In this document: positions 25,317 to 35,300 of the stretch, in pieces
How positions within the stretch are numbered: the stretch's first letter is position 1
How the letters are laid out: every line of letters starts with the position of its first letter
Assembly (NCBI GenBank): GCA_002493945.1
Contig: DLAL01000028.1
Location: 1-42,330 of the forward strand
Length of the DNA: 42,330 nucleotides
Source: Porphyromonadaceae bacterium UBA7048
GTDB lineage: Bacteria; Bacteroidota; Bacteroidia; Bacteroidales; Muribaculaceae
Reading direction: 5' to 3'
The notes under the pieces: generated by a model
Seen by the model: the letters and a program-made list of their open reading frames with translations, nothing else
Told to the model about the DNA's origin: nothing
The model's database searches: none
Made by a program: the position numbers and the translations under genes

Positions 25317-26672
25317 ATGAAAAATCTCCTCACCGTCGCTTTCTCGGCCATAGCCCTGTCGCTGGCCGCCGACACGTTCGATACGTCGTTCAACGAGTGC
25401 CTGTACGACGGACGCCTGCAGGCTGCCGACAGCATACTCCGTCAGTGGACCTCCGCAACCCCCGATGACCCCGAACTCTTTCCGGCGCGGTTCAACCTCT
25501 GCCTGAACCGTGCGCGCACCGAGATGCTGATGCTATCGGACGAAGCCGCGCGGAGCGGCGAGCAGTTCGAGCTGGCCGACAGCACCGGAGCGGTCGCCGG
25601 GTATCTCCGCAGTGAGATAGTGTGGGAGGACTCGCTTGTCGACAGAGCCTTCGAGGAGATTGACCGCGGTATAGCCGCGTGTCCCGACCGTATAGATTTC
25701 CGGCTCGGAAAGGCTTCGGCAGCCGTCATGACGGAGCGGTGGAATACCGCCACAGCCGCTCTCGACGGACTCCTTGACCGCGACCGTGAGAACCGCGGCC
25801 GATGGCTCGGTGCCGGAAACAAGGAGGATGCCGCGGCCGACACGCTTCTCAAGGACGCCGTCTACGACCGCATGGCTGACATCTACCGCTCAGACTCGCC
25901 CGCTGTGATAGAAGCCGCCCTTCCACTTGCCGACAAGGCCGCGCGGCATTTTCCCGACGATAACCGCATCCTCAATCTGGCCGGTGTGATGAACATCGGC
26001 ACAGGCCACGACGAGACAGCCATGAACTACTTCATGGAAGCCATGCGCGTCACGCCCGACGACGCCATGCCGCTGATGAACATAGCATACATCCGCTACG
26101 AGCAGGGGGACACAGCCAAGGCGCTGGAGATATACCGTGAGATAGAGCAAGGCAACTTCGACGAGGAGAGCCGGGAGTTTGCTTCCGGCATGATTGCGGA
26201 GATAACGGCGCCCGTAGAGGAGATGGACCGCTACCCGTTCTTCTTCCGCTACCTTCCGGCCATGGCCTCGCAGACCGAAGATGTGACCGAATTCATGGAT
26301 GTCAACCGATTCAACACACTCGTGCCGGACTACAACCGGTTCCGCTCACCTTTTGCCGACGCCGACATCAAGGCTGAAGAAGTGCAGGCCGGCGACGTCA
26401 AGGCTGTCGTGTGGACCTTCCCCATGCCTGAGCGCGTGCCCCTGTGCCTGTACATGGTCTTCGTGCCGGGGAGCTCGGGCTGCCACATACTGACGCTTGA
26501 GAAATCATTCGAGGACGCATGGGTCATTGGCACTCAGAACGACGAGGCCCACAGCAATTACGGCTCCATCCGTCTGCCCAAGGACGGACCGGACTTCGTG
26601 ATGGCACTCGACGAATTCGGGCTGCTGGGCAAGGAACTGCCCGAACCGCAGACCAAGCTACATACGAAATAG
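25317..26672 (+). CDS. Secreted TPR-like protein, unknown function
   Basis: This 451-residue protein has an N-terminal hydrophobic stretch (MKNLLTVAFSAIALSLAA) that looks like a signal peptide. The helical first part (about 20-300) has TPR-like pairs, clearest at residues 220-285 (ILNLAGVMNIGTGHDETAMNY, MNIAYIRYEQGDTAKALEIY, each a helix-turn-helix). The C-terminal 150 residues contain beta-rich text (VVWTFPMPERVPLCLYMVF) that I do not recognise. The role is unknown and no partner is evident. The gene has its own promoter, and a long hairpin follows. Confidence 0.75.
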   Translation: MKNLLTVAFSAIALSLAADTFDTSFNECLYDGRLQAADSILRQWTSATPDDPELFPARFNLCLNRARTEMLMLSDEAARSGEQFELADSTGAVAGYLRSEIVWEDSLVDRAFEEIDRGIAACPDRIDFRLGKASAAVMTERWNTATAALDGLLDRDRENRGRWLGAGNKEDAAADTLLKDAVYDRMADIYRSDSPAVIEAALPLADKAARHFPDDNRILNLAGVMNIGTGHDETAMNYFMEAMRVTPDDAMPLMNIAYIRYEQGDTAKALEIYREIEQGNFDEESREFASGMIAEITAPVEEMDRYPFFFRYLPAMASQTEDVTEFMDVNRFNTLVPDYNRFRSPFADADIKAEEVQAGDVKAVVWTFPMPERVPLCLYMVFVPGSSGCHILTLEKSFEDAWVIGTQNDEAHSNYGSIRLPKDGPDFVMALDEFGLLGKELPEPQTKLHTK

Positions 26673-26692
26673 CCGCCGGAGGTCCGGCAGCA

Positions 26693-26740
26693 CGGCATGA
26701 AGCCGGGAGACAGCCTTCCTGTCATCCCGGCTTCGTGCCG
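26693..26740. other. Long inverted repeat between genes
   Basis: A near-perfect stem pairs 26693-26708 (CGGCATGAAGCCGGGA) with 26725-26740, continued by GACAG/CTGTC (26709-26713 with 26719-26723) and one bulged A. The tip is a 5-base loop. The stem totals about 20 bp and contains one G-T pair. There is no T run on either side, so it is not a normal intrinsic terminator. Confidence 0.65.
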
Positions 26741-26834
26741 CCATGCCGAAAAGAAAAGGTCCGCTGACTGTTAATAATCCCTTAATATTTCGCCAATGCG
26801 CCGCCCGGAGTACGGACGTTCCGACGATTATCAT

Positions 26835-26842
26835 TAATTTTG
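26835..26842 (+). promoter_or_regulatory. -7 element upstream of the DUF2723 gene
   Basis: TAATTTTG followed by CA resembles the other -7 boxes in this window. No TTTG lies 19-21 bases upstream, so support is partial. The leader to 26891 would be about 40 bases. Confidence 0.5.
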
Positions 26843-26890
26843 CAAATTGAACCATCAGGTGTGCAACATCGCATACATGCTAATGTACAT

Positions 26891-29800
26891 ATGAAAAGAT
26901 ACAATTTCGTCAACAACCTCACGGGCTGGATCTGCTTCTTCATCGCGGCAGTGACATATCTGCTCACCATCGAGCCTACCGCGAGCTTCTGGGACTGTCC
27001 CGAATTCATCCTTCAGGGCGCGAAACTCGAAGTCGGCCATCCGCCGGGCAACCCTATCTTCATGCTTGCCGCCCGATTCTTCATCACCCTCTTCGGCGGC
27101 TCAATGACAAGCGCGGCCCTTGCGGTCAACTCCATGTCGGCACTCCTGAGCGCCGCCACCATCCTGCTGCTGTTCTGGTCCATCACACATCTGCTCCGAC
27201 GTCTGCTCGTACGCGATGACGCCACTTCGGTGAGCCTCTTCCAGATGCTCGTCATCATGGGCGGCGGTGTAGCCGGCGCGCTGGCCTACACCTGGAGCGA
27301 CACCTTCTGGTTCTCGGCTGTCGAGGGCGAGGTTTATGCCTTCTCCTCATTCTGCACGGCCCTGGTGGTGTGGCTGATGTTCAAGTGGGAGAACCGCGCC
27401 GACCGTCCCGACTCCGACCGCTATCTCATCCTGATAGCCTACGTCATCGGTGTGTCGATAGCCGTGCACCTGCTCAACCTCCTGTGCATTCCTGCGCTCG
27501 GACTCATATACTACTACCGTAAGTTCAAGAACGTCAACGCCAAAGGCTCGCTCATCGCACTGGGCGTGTCGTGCGTCATCGTCGGAGCCATCCTCTACGG
27601 TCTCGTGCCGGGCTTCGTGCAGGTATCGCAGTGGTTCGAGCTCTTCTTCGTCAACGTCGTAGGCCTCTCCTACAACATGGGCGTGCTCATCTACGCCATC
27701 CTTCTGGTGGCAGTGTTCATCCTGGCCATCCGCGGACTCTACCGCAAGCCCGACGCCGGCATCACACGCCTGCTCTCTGTGCTGGCCATCGCACTGTCGG
27801 GCATGCCCTTCATCGGACACTCGGTGCTCGTAGGCGTCCTCATGACAGGCGTGCTGCTGACCTTTGTATTCATATTCTGCAAGAAGGTGCCGGCACGAGC
27901 CTTCGCGCTGGTGCTCATCAGCGTGTTCGTCATCTTCGTAGGCTACGCCTCCTATGCGCTTCTGCTCATCCGCGCGAGCGCCAATACGCCGATGAATCAG
28001 AACGCGCCTGACAATGTATTCGCCCTCGCATCCTACCTCAACCGCGAGCAGTACGGCGAGCGTCCGCTCTTCAAGGGCCCGGTATTCGCCGAAGCCCTCG
28101 AGGAAGAGGAGTACCCCGAAGGCTCGGGCAACTACTACGTGGCTGTCGACGAGTACGGCCGTCCGCGCACCAAGGTCATCGACGGATACCTCCGCGACGA
28201 GAACGGCGGCGCATTCAACACCCCGTCGTCGGTCTACACCAAGGTCACCAAGAAGGACCCCTCCGAGCCTGACCGCTACGTACGCGAAGTCGAGCGTCCG
28301 TCGTACCGCACCATGCCCGACCTCGACATGATTTTCACCCGCATATACAGCAACGAGCCTACGGGCGCGCATGTGTCGGGCTACAAGTCGTGGGCCGGTT
28401 ACTCCAATCCCGACATCAACAACATCCCCCAGTCAGTGCGTCAGAAGTGGGCCTCGAACGGCTTCGTGCCCAAGTACGAGCTCATGCCCTACCTCTCGCA
28501 CATGCACCCCGTCACCACCAACGTCGACTCCCGCACGGGCGAGTCGGTGGCTCAGACAGCGGTGTGGAAGCCGGGATTCGACGTCAACCTCCGCTACTTC
28601 GTCAACTATCAGCTCAACCATATGTACTGGCGATACTTCATGTGGAACTTCGCCGGACGTCAGAACGACCTCCAGGGCAATGGCGAGCCGCAGCTCGGCA
28701 ACTGGATTTCGGGCATACCGGTCATCGACAACGCACGTCTGGGCGACCAGTCGGCCCTCCCCGACGAGTACGGCAAGGGCAACAAGGGCCACAACGTGTT
28801 CTACATGCTGCCCCTCCTGCTGGGCCTCATAGGTCTTCTCTTCCAGGCCCTGTACAACCACGGCAACAACCCCATGCGCGGCATCCAGCAGTTCTGGGTG
28901 GTATTCTTCCTCTTCTTCATGACGGGTATCGCCATCGTTCTCTACCTCAATCAGACGCCCGGACAGCCCCGTGAGCGCGACTACGCCTTCGCCGGCTCGT
29001 TCTATGCTTTCGCCATGTGGATAGGCATCGGAGTTCCGGCCATAGCCGTCATGCTCCGCGACCTCTTCGCACGCAAGTCTGCCAAGGGTGCCGAAGAGGC
29101 CGACAGTGCGGACCGCAGCGGCACGGCCATAGCATGCGCCGCCGTGGCTTGTCTCATCGGCCTTGCTGTGCCTCTGCAGATGGTGAGCCAGACATGGGAC
29201 GACCACGACCGGTCGGACCGATATACCACACGCGACTTCGGATTCAACTATCTCAGTTCCGTCGACCCCGACGGTGTCATATTCACCAACGGCGACAACG
29301 ATACCTTCCCCCTGTGGTACGCCCAGGAGGTCGAGGGATTCCGCACGGACGTGCGTGTGGTCAACCTCTCCTACCTCACCACCGACTGGTACGCCGACCA
29401 GATGCTCTATCCCACCTCCGGCGCCGACGCCCTCGACATGACCGTCACCCCGGCCGACTACGCCTACGAGCGCCTCGGATACAGCTATGCCGTGCCCGTC
29501 AATCAGGGTAAGACCGACGTATTCACGGCTCTTGAGTCGCTCTACAAGGGCAATGACAAGGAGTACGGTCTCCCCGTCATGCGCTGGACCCAGGTGTCCG
29601 TGCCCGTCGACTCCGCCGCGGCCATGAAGCGCTACTCGTCGGGCGACGCCTACATCGACTCCGTCATGCTCGCCCCATATCTGAGCAACATCGACATCGA
29701 CTTCGGCGCCATCGGCACCGGACTCAGCCAGAGCAAGGTGCTCTCGCTCGACATCATCGCCAATGCGGTGGCCAATCAGTGGAAGCGCCCCGTCTACTTC

Positions 29801-30745
29801 GCCACCACCGTGCCCACGAGCTTCTACCTGGGCCTTACGCCTATGCTCGGCGCCACCGGCCTGGCATATGAGGTGACGCCCTTCCGCTCGCCGTCCTACA
29901 GCCCCACGGCACAGAAAGCCTACCGGAACGTCGTCGGCGAATTCCGCTGGGGCGGTCTCGACGCTCCCGACGCCCGCGGCCTCTACCTCGACGAGACTGT
30001 CCGCCGCATGGTGTCGTCCATGCGCTCGGGTGTCTACACCATCATCGAGGACCTGATGGAGGTTCCCGAGGCTCCGGCCACTGCCGAGAGCCGCGCCGTG
30101 GCTGCCGCCAAGGGTCTCGAAGAGCCGCAGACGCAGGCCGACATGGCCCGTCAGCTCCTCAACCTCCTTGAGGAGAAGCTGCCCGAGGATGTGGTCCTCA
30201 GCGACGGCATGCTCGCGCTCTACTTCGCACGCACCTATCTGCAGCTCTACGCCGACTATGGCCGCGTGGCCGACCTCGAGGCCGCCGCACGCCTCTCGGC
30301 CGCCGAAGCCGACCGCTACGCACAGCTGGTGAAGTACGCCTCGACGCTCGACCCGTACACCCTCTCGCAGCTCGGACGCTCCGACACGTACGCGCTCCAG
30401 TATCTCGGCGAGGCGCTGGCCATCCATAACCGTGCCGCCATATTCGCCGCCATGCCCGACCTTCTCACCGATCCGGCGAAGGCCGAACTCAAGGCATCGC
30501 TGGCATATATGTCGCTTGAGAGCGACCTGCACCTGACGCCGCTCCTCTTCGTCAATCCATACAGCTATGCCGAACTGGCAGCCGAAGCCGCCAAGTCCGA
30601 CTCCGCCGAGTCGCCCCTTGTCAAGGAGGCGCTCATGGTGCTGAAGGCTTGCGAGGACGCAGGCATAGAGAGCGACACGCTTGCTCGCGAACTCATGCAG
30701 AAATACGGCTACACGGCCGCTCAGTGGAACAGTCTCATCAACTGA
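26891..30745 (+). CDS. DUF2723 integral membrane GT-C-type glycosyltransferase
   Basis: The ATG at 26891 starts MKRYNFVNNLTGW, the family's normal beginning; an open frame to 26840 is only leader. The 1284-residue product has about 8-11 membrane helices in residues 1-350, a large polar loop (about 360-640), another membrane bundle (about 655-770) and a soluble C-terminal half. Family text includes SFWDCPEFI in the first outer loop (with the probable catalytic acidic residues), NQTPGQPRERDYAFAGSFYA and VIFTNGDNDTFPLWY. DUF2723 is related to human TMEM260, an O-mannosyltransferase (CAZy GT117), so a role in protein or envelope glycosylation using a lipid-linked sugar is the best inference. The bacterial substrate is unknown. 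Confidence 0.85.
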   Translation: MKRYNFVNNLTGWICFFIAAVTYLLTIEPTASFWDCPEFILQGAKLEVGHPPGNPIFMLAARFFITLFGGSMTSAALAVNSMSALLSAATILLLFWSITHLLRRLLVRDDATSVSLFQMLVIMGGGVAGALAYTWSDTFWFSAVEGEVYAFSSFCTALVVWLMFKWENRADRPDSDRYLILIAYVIGVSIAVHLLNLLCIPALGLIYYYRKFKNVNAKGSLIALGVSCVIVGAILYGLVPGFVQVSQWFELFFVNVVGLSYNMGVLIYAILLVAVFILAIRGLYRKPDAGITRLLSVLAIALSGMPFIGHSVLVGVLMTGVLLTFVFIFCKKVPARAFALVLISVFVIFVGYASYALLLIRASANTPMNQNAPDNVFALASYLNREQYGERPLFKGPVFAEALEEEEYPEGSGNYYVAVDEYGRPRTKVIDGYLRDENGGAFNTPSSVYTKVTKKDPSEPDRYVREVERPSYRTMPDLDMIFTRIYSNEPTGAHVSGYKSWAGYSNPDINNIPQSVRQKWASNGFVPKYELMPYLSHMHPVTTNVDSRTGESVAQTAVWKPGFDVNLRYFVNYQLNHMYWRYFMWNFAGRQNDLQGNGEPQLGNWISGIPVIDNARLGDQSALPDEYGKGNKGHNVFYMLPLLLGLIGLLFQALYNHGNNPMRGIQQFWVVFFLFFMTGIAIVLYLNQTPGQPRERDYAFAGSFYAFAMWIGIGVPAIAVMLRDLFARKSAKGAEEADSADRSGTAIACAAVACLIGLAVPLQMVSQTWDDHDRSDRYTTRDFGFNYLSSVDPDGVIFTNGDNDTFPLWYAQEVEGFRTDVRVVNLSYLTTDWYADQMLYPTSGADALDMTVTPADYAYERLGYSYAVPVNQGKTDVFTALESLYKGNDKEYGLPVMRWTQVSVPVDSAAAMKRYSSGDAYIDSVMLAPYLSNIDIDFGAIGTGLSQSKVLSLDIIANAVANQWKRPVYFATTVPTSFYLGLTPMLGATGLAYEVTPFRSPSYSPTAQKAYRNVVGEFRWGGLDAPDARGLYLDETVRRMVSSMRSGVYTIIEDLMEVPEAPATAESRAVAAAKGLEEPQTQADMARQLLNLLEEKLPEDVVLSDGMLALYFARTYLQLYADYGRVADLEAAARLSAAEADRYAQLVKYASTLDPYTLSQLGRSDTYALQYLGEALAIHNRAAIFAAMPDLLTDPAKAELKASLAYMSLESDLHLTPLLFVNPYSYAELAAEAAKSDSAESPLVKEALMVLKACEDAGIESDTLARELMQKYGYTAAQWNSLIN

Positions 30746-30749
30746 CATC

Positions 30750-31370
30750 ATGTTCATCGAACGGCCTCCGCTTCTCTACCGACTTCTCTTCCCTGAAGGC
30801 ATCTGGCGCATCAAGAAAAGGGGAGGGAAGCCGGTGGTGTACCTCACCTTCGACGACGGCCCCATCCCCGAGGTGACGCCGTGGGTGCTCGATACTCTTG
30901 ACCGCTACGGCATCAAGGCCACTTTCTTCATGGTTGGCGACAACGTGCGCCGTCATCCCGAGGTATTCGAGGAGGTGCGCCGACGCGGCCACTCCTACGG
31001 CAACCACACCATGCACCACCTGCAGGGACGCAAGTCGTCGGCCCGGCGCTACATCTGCGACGTCTACGAGGCCGACAAGCTCATCGACAGTCCGCTCTTC
31101 CGTCCGCCCCACGGACTCCTCCGCTGGAAGCAGGCGCGCATACTCAAGGAGAAGTACAACCTCATCATGTACGACCTGGTCACGCGCGACTATGCCCGGC
31201 GCCTCGACGGCGAGAAGGTGTTCGAGAATGTACGCCGCTATGCGCGCAACGGCTCCATCATCGTCTTCCATGACTCGCTGAAGGCGCAGAAGAACATGAT
31301 GTACGCCCTCCCGAGGGCCATAGAGTGGCTGATGGCGCAAGGCTACGAATTCGACGTCCTTCCCATGTGA
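30750..31370 (+). CDS. Polysaccharide deacetylase (NodB domain)
   Basis: The ATG at 30750, four bases after the upstream stop, gives MFIERPPLLYRLLFPEG and 206 residues; an earlier in-frame ATG at 30681 lies inside the DUF2723 gene. Motifs are TFDDGP with Asp35/Asp36, GNHTMHH with His86 and His90, RPPHG (118-122), YDLVTRDYARR and the last-motif VFHDS (His174). All metal and catalytic positions of carbohydrate esterase family 4 are kept. No signal peptide is seen, but the first 20 residues may anchor or precede an inner-membrane location. It likely deacetylates an N-acetyl sugar in a surface glycan. It overlaps queG by one base. Confidence 0.88.
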   Translation: MFIERPPLLYRLLFPEGIWRIKKRGGKPVVYLTFDDGPIPEVTPWVLDTLDRYGIKATFFMVGDNVRRHPEVFEEVRRRGHSYGNHTMHHLQGRKSSARRYICDVYEADKLIDSPLFRPPHGLLRWKQARILKEKYNLIMYDLVTRDYARRLDGEKVFENVRRYARNGSIIVFHDSLKAQKNMMYALPRAIEWLMAQGYEFDVLPM

Positions 31371-32287
31371 TGACCGACCTGAGGGAACACATACGGCAAC
31401 TCTGTCACGAAGCCGGGGCATGCGCCGCCGGCTTCGCCCGTACTGAGCCCGTCCCTGACGGCGTGGCGGCGCTCTACGACGCATGGCTCGCGGCCGGACG
31501 CCACGGCTCGATGGCCTATCTGGAAAATTACTCCGACATACGCCGTGACCCGTCGATGCTGCTCGAAGGGGCACGGACACTCGTCTCGTGTGCCTTCGCC
31601 TATGCGTCGGCGTCCGGCTCGCAGGAGCGCAGCGGCCTTTTCGCCGACTATGCCGTCGGCGCCGATTACCACGACGTGCTCCGCCGCGTCCTCGCTCCCG
31701 TGGCCGGATTCCTCGACGGCATCAGTCCGGGCACGCGAATATGCGTCGACACGGCTCCGCTGCGCGAGCGCTTCTGGGCCACACGCGCCGGAGTGGGATA
31801 CATTGGTCTCAATAATCAGCTGATTGTCCCCGGAGCGGGTTCGGCTGTGTTCCTCGCCGAGATTCTGTGGACGGGCGAGGTCGAGCCTGACGACTCGCTC
31901 GAGGAGCGCACCTGCTGCCGCTGCGGCGCCTGTCTGCGCGCCTGTCCGCAGCAAGCTCTTGACGGCACAGGCGGCCTCGACGCCTCACGCTGCCTCTCCT
32001 ATCTCACCATCGAGCACCGCGGCGAACTCCCTGACTCGCTGACGCTCCCGTCGCGCATATACGGCTGCGACATCTGCCGCGATGTCTGTCCCGAGAGCCG
32101 CCCGGCGCGTCCGCTCACCGTTCTCGACGATTTCCGCCCGCGGCCGGAAGTCATGGCGCTCAGTCCTGACGATATCCGCGCCATGACTCAGCCTGATTTC
32201 TCCCGTGTATTCAAGGGCTCTGCGGTGAAGCGCGCCAAACTCGCCGGCCTCCTCCGCAATATCAGCCGCCACAAGTCCTCCACTTAA
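31370..32287 (+). CDS. queG: Epoxyqueuosine reductase QueG
   Basis: This cobalamin and 4Fe-4S enzyme makes queuosine from epoxyqueuosine at tRNA position 34. The TGATG junction with the deacetylase fixes the start at 31370. The 305-residue protein has the catalytic Asp127 in CVDTAPLRERFWA, GVGYIGLNNQ, a ferredoxin-like C-x2-C-x2-C-x3-CP (Cys182, 185, 188, 192) and CDICRDVCP (Cys233-240). The length fits the short form without the C-terminal HEAT domain. It completes queuosine synthesis and, with mnmA, is the second enzyme in the window that modifies position 34 of tRNA. Confidence 0.93.
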   Translation: MTDLREHIRQLCHEAGACAAGFARTEPVPDGVAALYDAWLAAGRHGSMAYLENYSDIRRDPSMLLEGARTLVSCAFAYASASGSQERSGLFADYAVGADYHDVLRRVLAPVAGFLDGISPGTRICVDTAPLRERFWATRAGVGYIGLNNQLIVPGAGSAVFLAEILWTGEVEPDDSLEERTCCRCGACLRACPQQALDGTGGLDASRCLSYLTIEHRGELPDSLTLPSRIYGCDICRDVCPESRPARPLTVLDDFRPRPEVMALSPDDIRAMTQPDFSRVFKGSAVKRAKLAGLLRNISRHKSST

Positions 32288-32317
32288 TCCCTCCCGCGTT
32301 CATGTATTTTCAGACAG

Positions 32318-32373
32318 TGGAACAGCAGGAACAGGATTTTTTATGTACTCCTCCTGTTACTCCTGTTCTCCTG
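32318..32373. repeat. Short direct and inverted repeats between converging genes
   Basis: GGAACAGCAGGAACAGGA is followed, after a T6 run, by three tandem-like TCCTG units (TCCTCCTGT, TCCTGTT, TCCTGTC). The two sides can pair in several registers, the clearest being AACAGGA (32330-32336) with TCCTGTT (32352-32358). The block sits between the queG and addA stops and may act as a shared terminator or be a slippage product. Confidence 0.5.
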
Positions 32374-32393
32374 TCTTAAAAAAGGAAAAAAGC

Positions 32394-35300
32394 TCAGACG
32401 CGCTTGACGGTTCCGAGAAGGGGATACCACAGATAGCCTTCCACGGTGTCATAGCCGAGCTGATGCATCAGGTCGAGGTAATTCTCAACCTGCCCGAAGT
32501 GCTCCGGCCGGGCTTCGGATGTGAATTTATAATCTACTACCGACACGCGTCCGTCGGGATGGAACACTATGCGGTCGGGGCGGAACGACATCCCCGTGGC
32601 AGCCACGTAGATCGACCGCTCGGTGTATATCCTGTTCGACGGGCTGAACCAGTCGGCCACGCGCGCGCCGCCATTGCGGATGGCTTCCGACAGCACGGCG
32701 TACCACTCCGCCGCGGCCTCAGACGTCGCCCCGGTCTGCCGGGCGAAGCGCTCGACCGATTCCTCGAGGCGGCCTATGGCGGGAGTGCCGGCCAGTATCT
32801 CGTGGAGCGCCGTACCGCGTTCGGCGGCCTCGGCCATACGCCGGTCGGCAGCTGCGCCGGCGGCGGGACGGTCGGTGACTTCCTTCACCTCCTCGCCGCC
32901 TATGTCGAGATGCGTTGCGAAGGCATCGTCTATCGACACCAGCTCGCGGGTGTCGTTGCGGAACAGCACCGGGTACTCCCCTGCCGTCACCACCGGCCGC
33001 GGAGCTTTGGCCGCGCCGCTCTCCTTCACCGTAGGGGCGCCGACGGTCAGTGTGGCCGTGGCCTCGTCGTAGTGCGCGGCGAGGTCAGTGCGCGCCTCGT
33101 CGGCGAGTTCTGCCGATGTCGGCGGCTGCGTCACGGCGTCTTTCAGAAGGCGGCCTATGTTCTTGCACCCTGAGAAGACCGTCAGCTCGCGCGCCGCACG
33201 GGTGAAGGCCACGTAGGCCGTGTTGAGGTTGTCGATGAGTTCGAGCCGCTCGTTCTCCTCGATCACTCCGGCGAAGGGCGACACCGACGCATCGCGCAGC
33301 GCCGACTTCGAGCTCACCTTCACATACAGTCCCGGAGGCACCGTGCCGGGTTCGAATCCGGTCAGGCACGATGTGTCGAGCCACAGCGTGGTGTCGCTGT
33401 GCTTCAGAGACCAGTCGGCGAAGGGGATGTGCACGCAGTCGCGCTCGAGGCCCTTCGAGCGGTGGACGGTCATTATCTCCACGGCGTCGAGGTCGGCCGA
33501 GGCGAGGATGGCCCACTTGTTCACGTTCGACTCGTAGGCGGCGATGAAGGCCTGCAGCGAGGGGTCTGAGCTTTCCGTATGCTTTATGGCGAGGTCCTGG
33601 AGCGCGGCGATGTAGGCGTACTCACGGCGGCGCTGCTCCGGCGAGAATTTGGCAAGGATGATGGCGTCGATGAGTGCCACAAGGTTGGCCGGATTCCTGG
33701 CGCGCACGGCCATGATTTCGGCGTCGAGTCCCCCGGCGGCCTCTCCCGAGCGGTCGAGGGCCAGCTTCAGCGCGTCGGCCGTATCGTGGCCTTCGGCCTT
33801 GAAGTAGTTGAAGCGCGTTATCATCATCACTACGTCGGAGGTCGAGGCGTATGACGGCGCACTGTCGTCGCGCGCCTTCTCGCCCGAGTAAGACTTCTCG
33901 ATGAGTTTCAGCATGCTGATGATGGTGCGCACTGCCGCCGAGCTGCTCAGCAGCAGGGATTCGGACGACAGCACCTTGATTTCGGGATGATGCGCCGTCA
34001 GGAACTCGACGATGGCCGTGGCCTCGCGGCGGAAGCGCGCCAGTATCAGGATGTCGCGCCATGCGTAGCCCGACTCGTGCTGCCTTATGATTTCGGCGGC
34101 CATGCGCTCGAGTATGACCGCAGGGTCGGCGCTGTCGTCATCGGCGAATGTGATGCTCACGTATGCCGGCGCATGGCTCAGGGCCTCCGACGGCGACTGG
34201 ACAACGTTGTGGTAGCTGTCCACGCCCAGAGCGGCGGCCATGCGGCTGAATATGGTGTTGTTCACGCGCACCACGTCGCCCGAGCTGCGGTGGTTGGTAT
34301 TGTCCTCCGGCGCCGAGCCGCGCAGTATGTGGCAGTCGGGGAAGTCCTCGTCCTGCACCTGCGACCCCAGTATGCGGCTGTCGGAGTTGCGGAAGCGGTA
34401 TATGGCCTGCTTCTCGTCGCCGATGATGAGGCAGTCAGAGCCTGTCGACAGACAGTTGGCCACGAGCGGCCGCAGATTGTCCCACTGCAGGTGCGACGTG
34501 TCCTGGAACTCGTCAATGAGCATATTGGTCAGCCTCATGCCCAGACGTTCGTAGATGAAGGGAATCTCGGCGCCGTTGATGATGCGGCGTATCAGCTCGC
34601 CGGTGTCGGATATGAGCACGGTGTTGTTCTCTCGCAGATACTCCTCGAGCTTGGCCTGCGCCATGCCGAAGAAGTCGAGCGAACCGAGGCTTTCGAGCAG
34701 CTCGTCGCAGAAGCGTGCCTCGGCCGCGCCGCGGTATATCTCCCGGCAGAACTCCGAGAGGAGGGCGCACTGCGGCGCCACGGCGTCGGCCTTGAGTCCG
34801 GCGGCCTTCAGCTGTGTGCCGACGGCGAGCTTGGCCGGGTCTTCGCCTGCGGCCTGTCTGGCGATGGCCGCTATGCCGGTGTCAGGAATCTTTCCGGCAA
34901 GCAGCTCGTCCAGCCGCGACATCACCGACTTGTTGAACACCGCTTCTGACAGTCCTGCCGCGCGCACCGATGCCCTGAAGGCCGTGGCGGCAGCCCGGGC
35001 AGGGGCGATGGCGTCCTTGCTCCGCTGCGACAGCTGACGGGCGAAACTGTCCACGCGCGCCGGGTCCGACAGATACTCGCGCAGAGCGTCGGCCAGGCGT
35101 CCGTAGTCCTCGTTGAGCGACTTCGACGTGGTGCGGCTCAGGTTGCGGAGGATGCTTCCCTCGCGGTTGAAGAAGTTGTAGCCCTTGCCTTCGGCCAGAC
35201 GGTCGAGGGTGTAGCGGCGTATCCAGTCGAAGAGGCGTCGGTGACGGTCGGGGTTGGTGCGGTTGAGCTCGTCAAGCATCACGGCGATGCTCTGCCGGAC

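Noticed and set aside
28433..30757. 774-codon open frame antisense to the DUF2723 gene
   Set aside because: Long antisense frames are expected opposite high-GC genes. The translation is rich in His, Val, Gly and Arg with no known domain, and the sense gene has a clear family.
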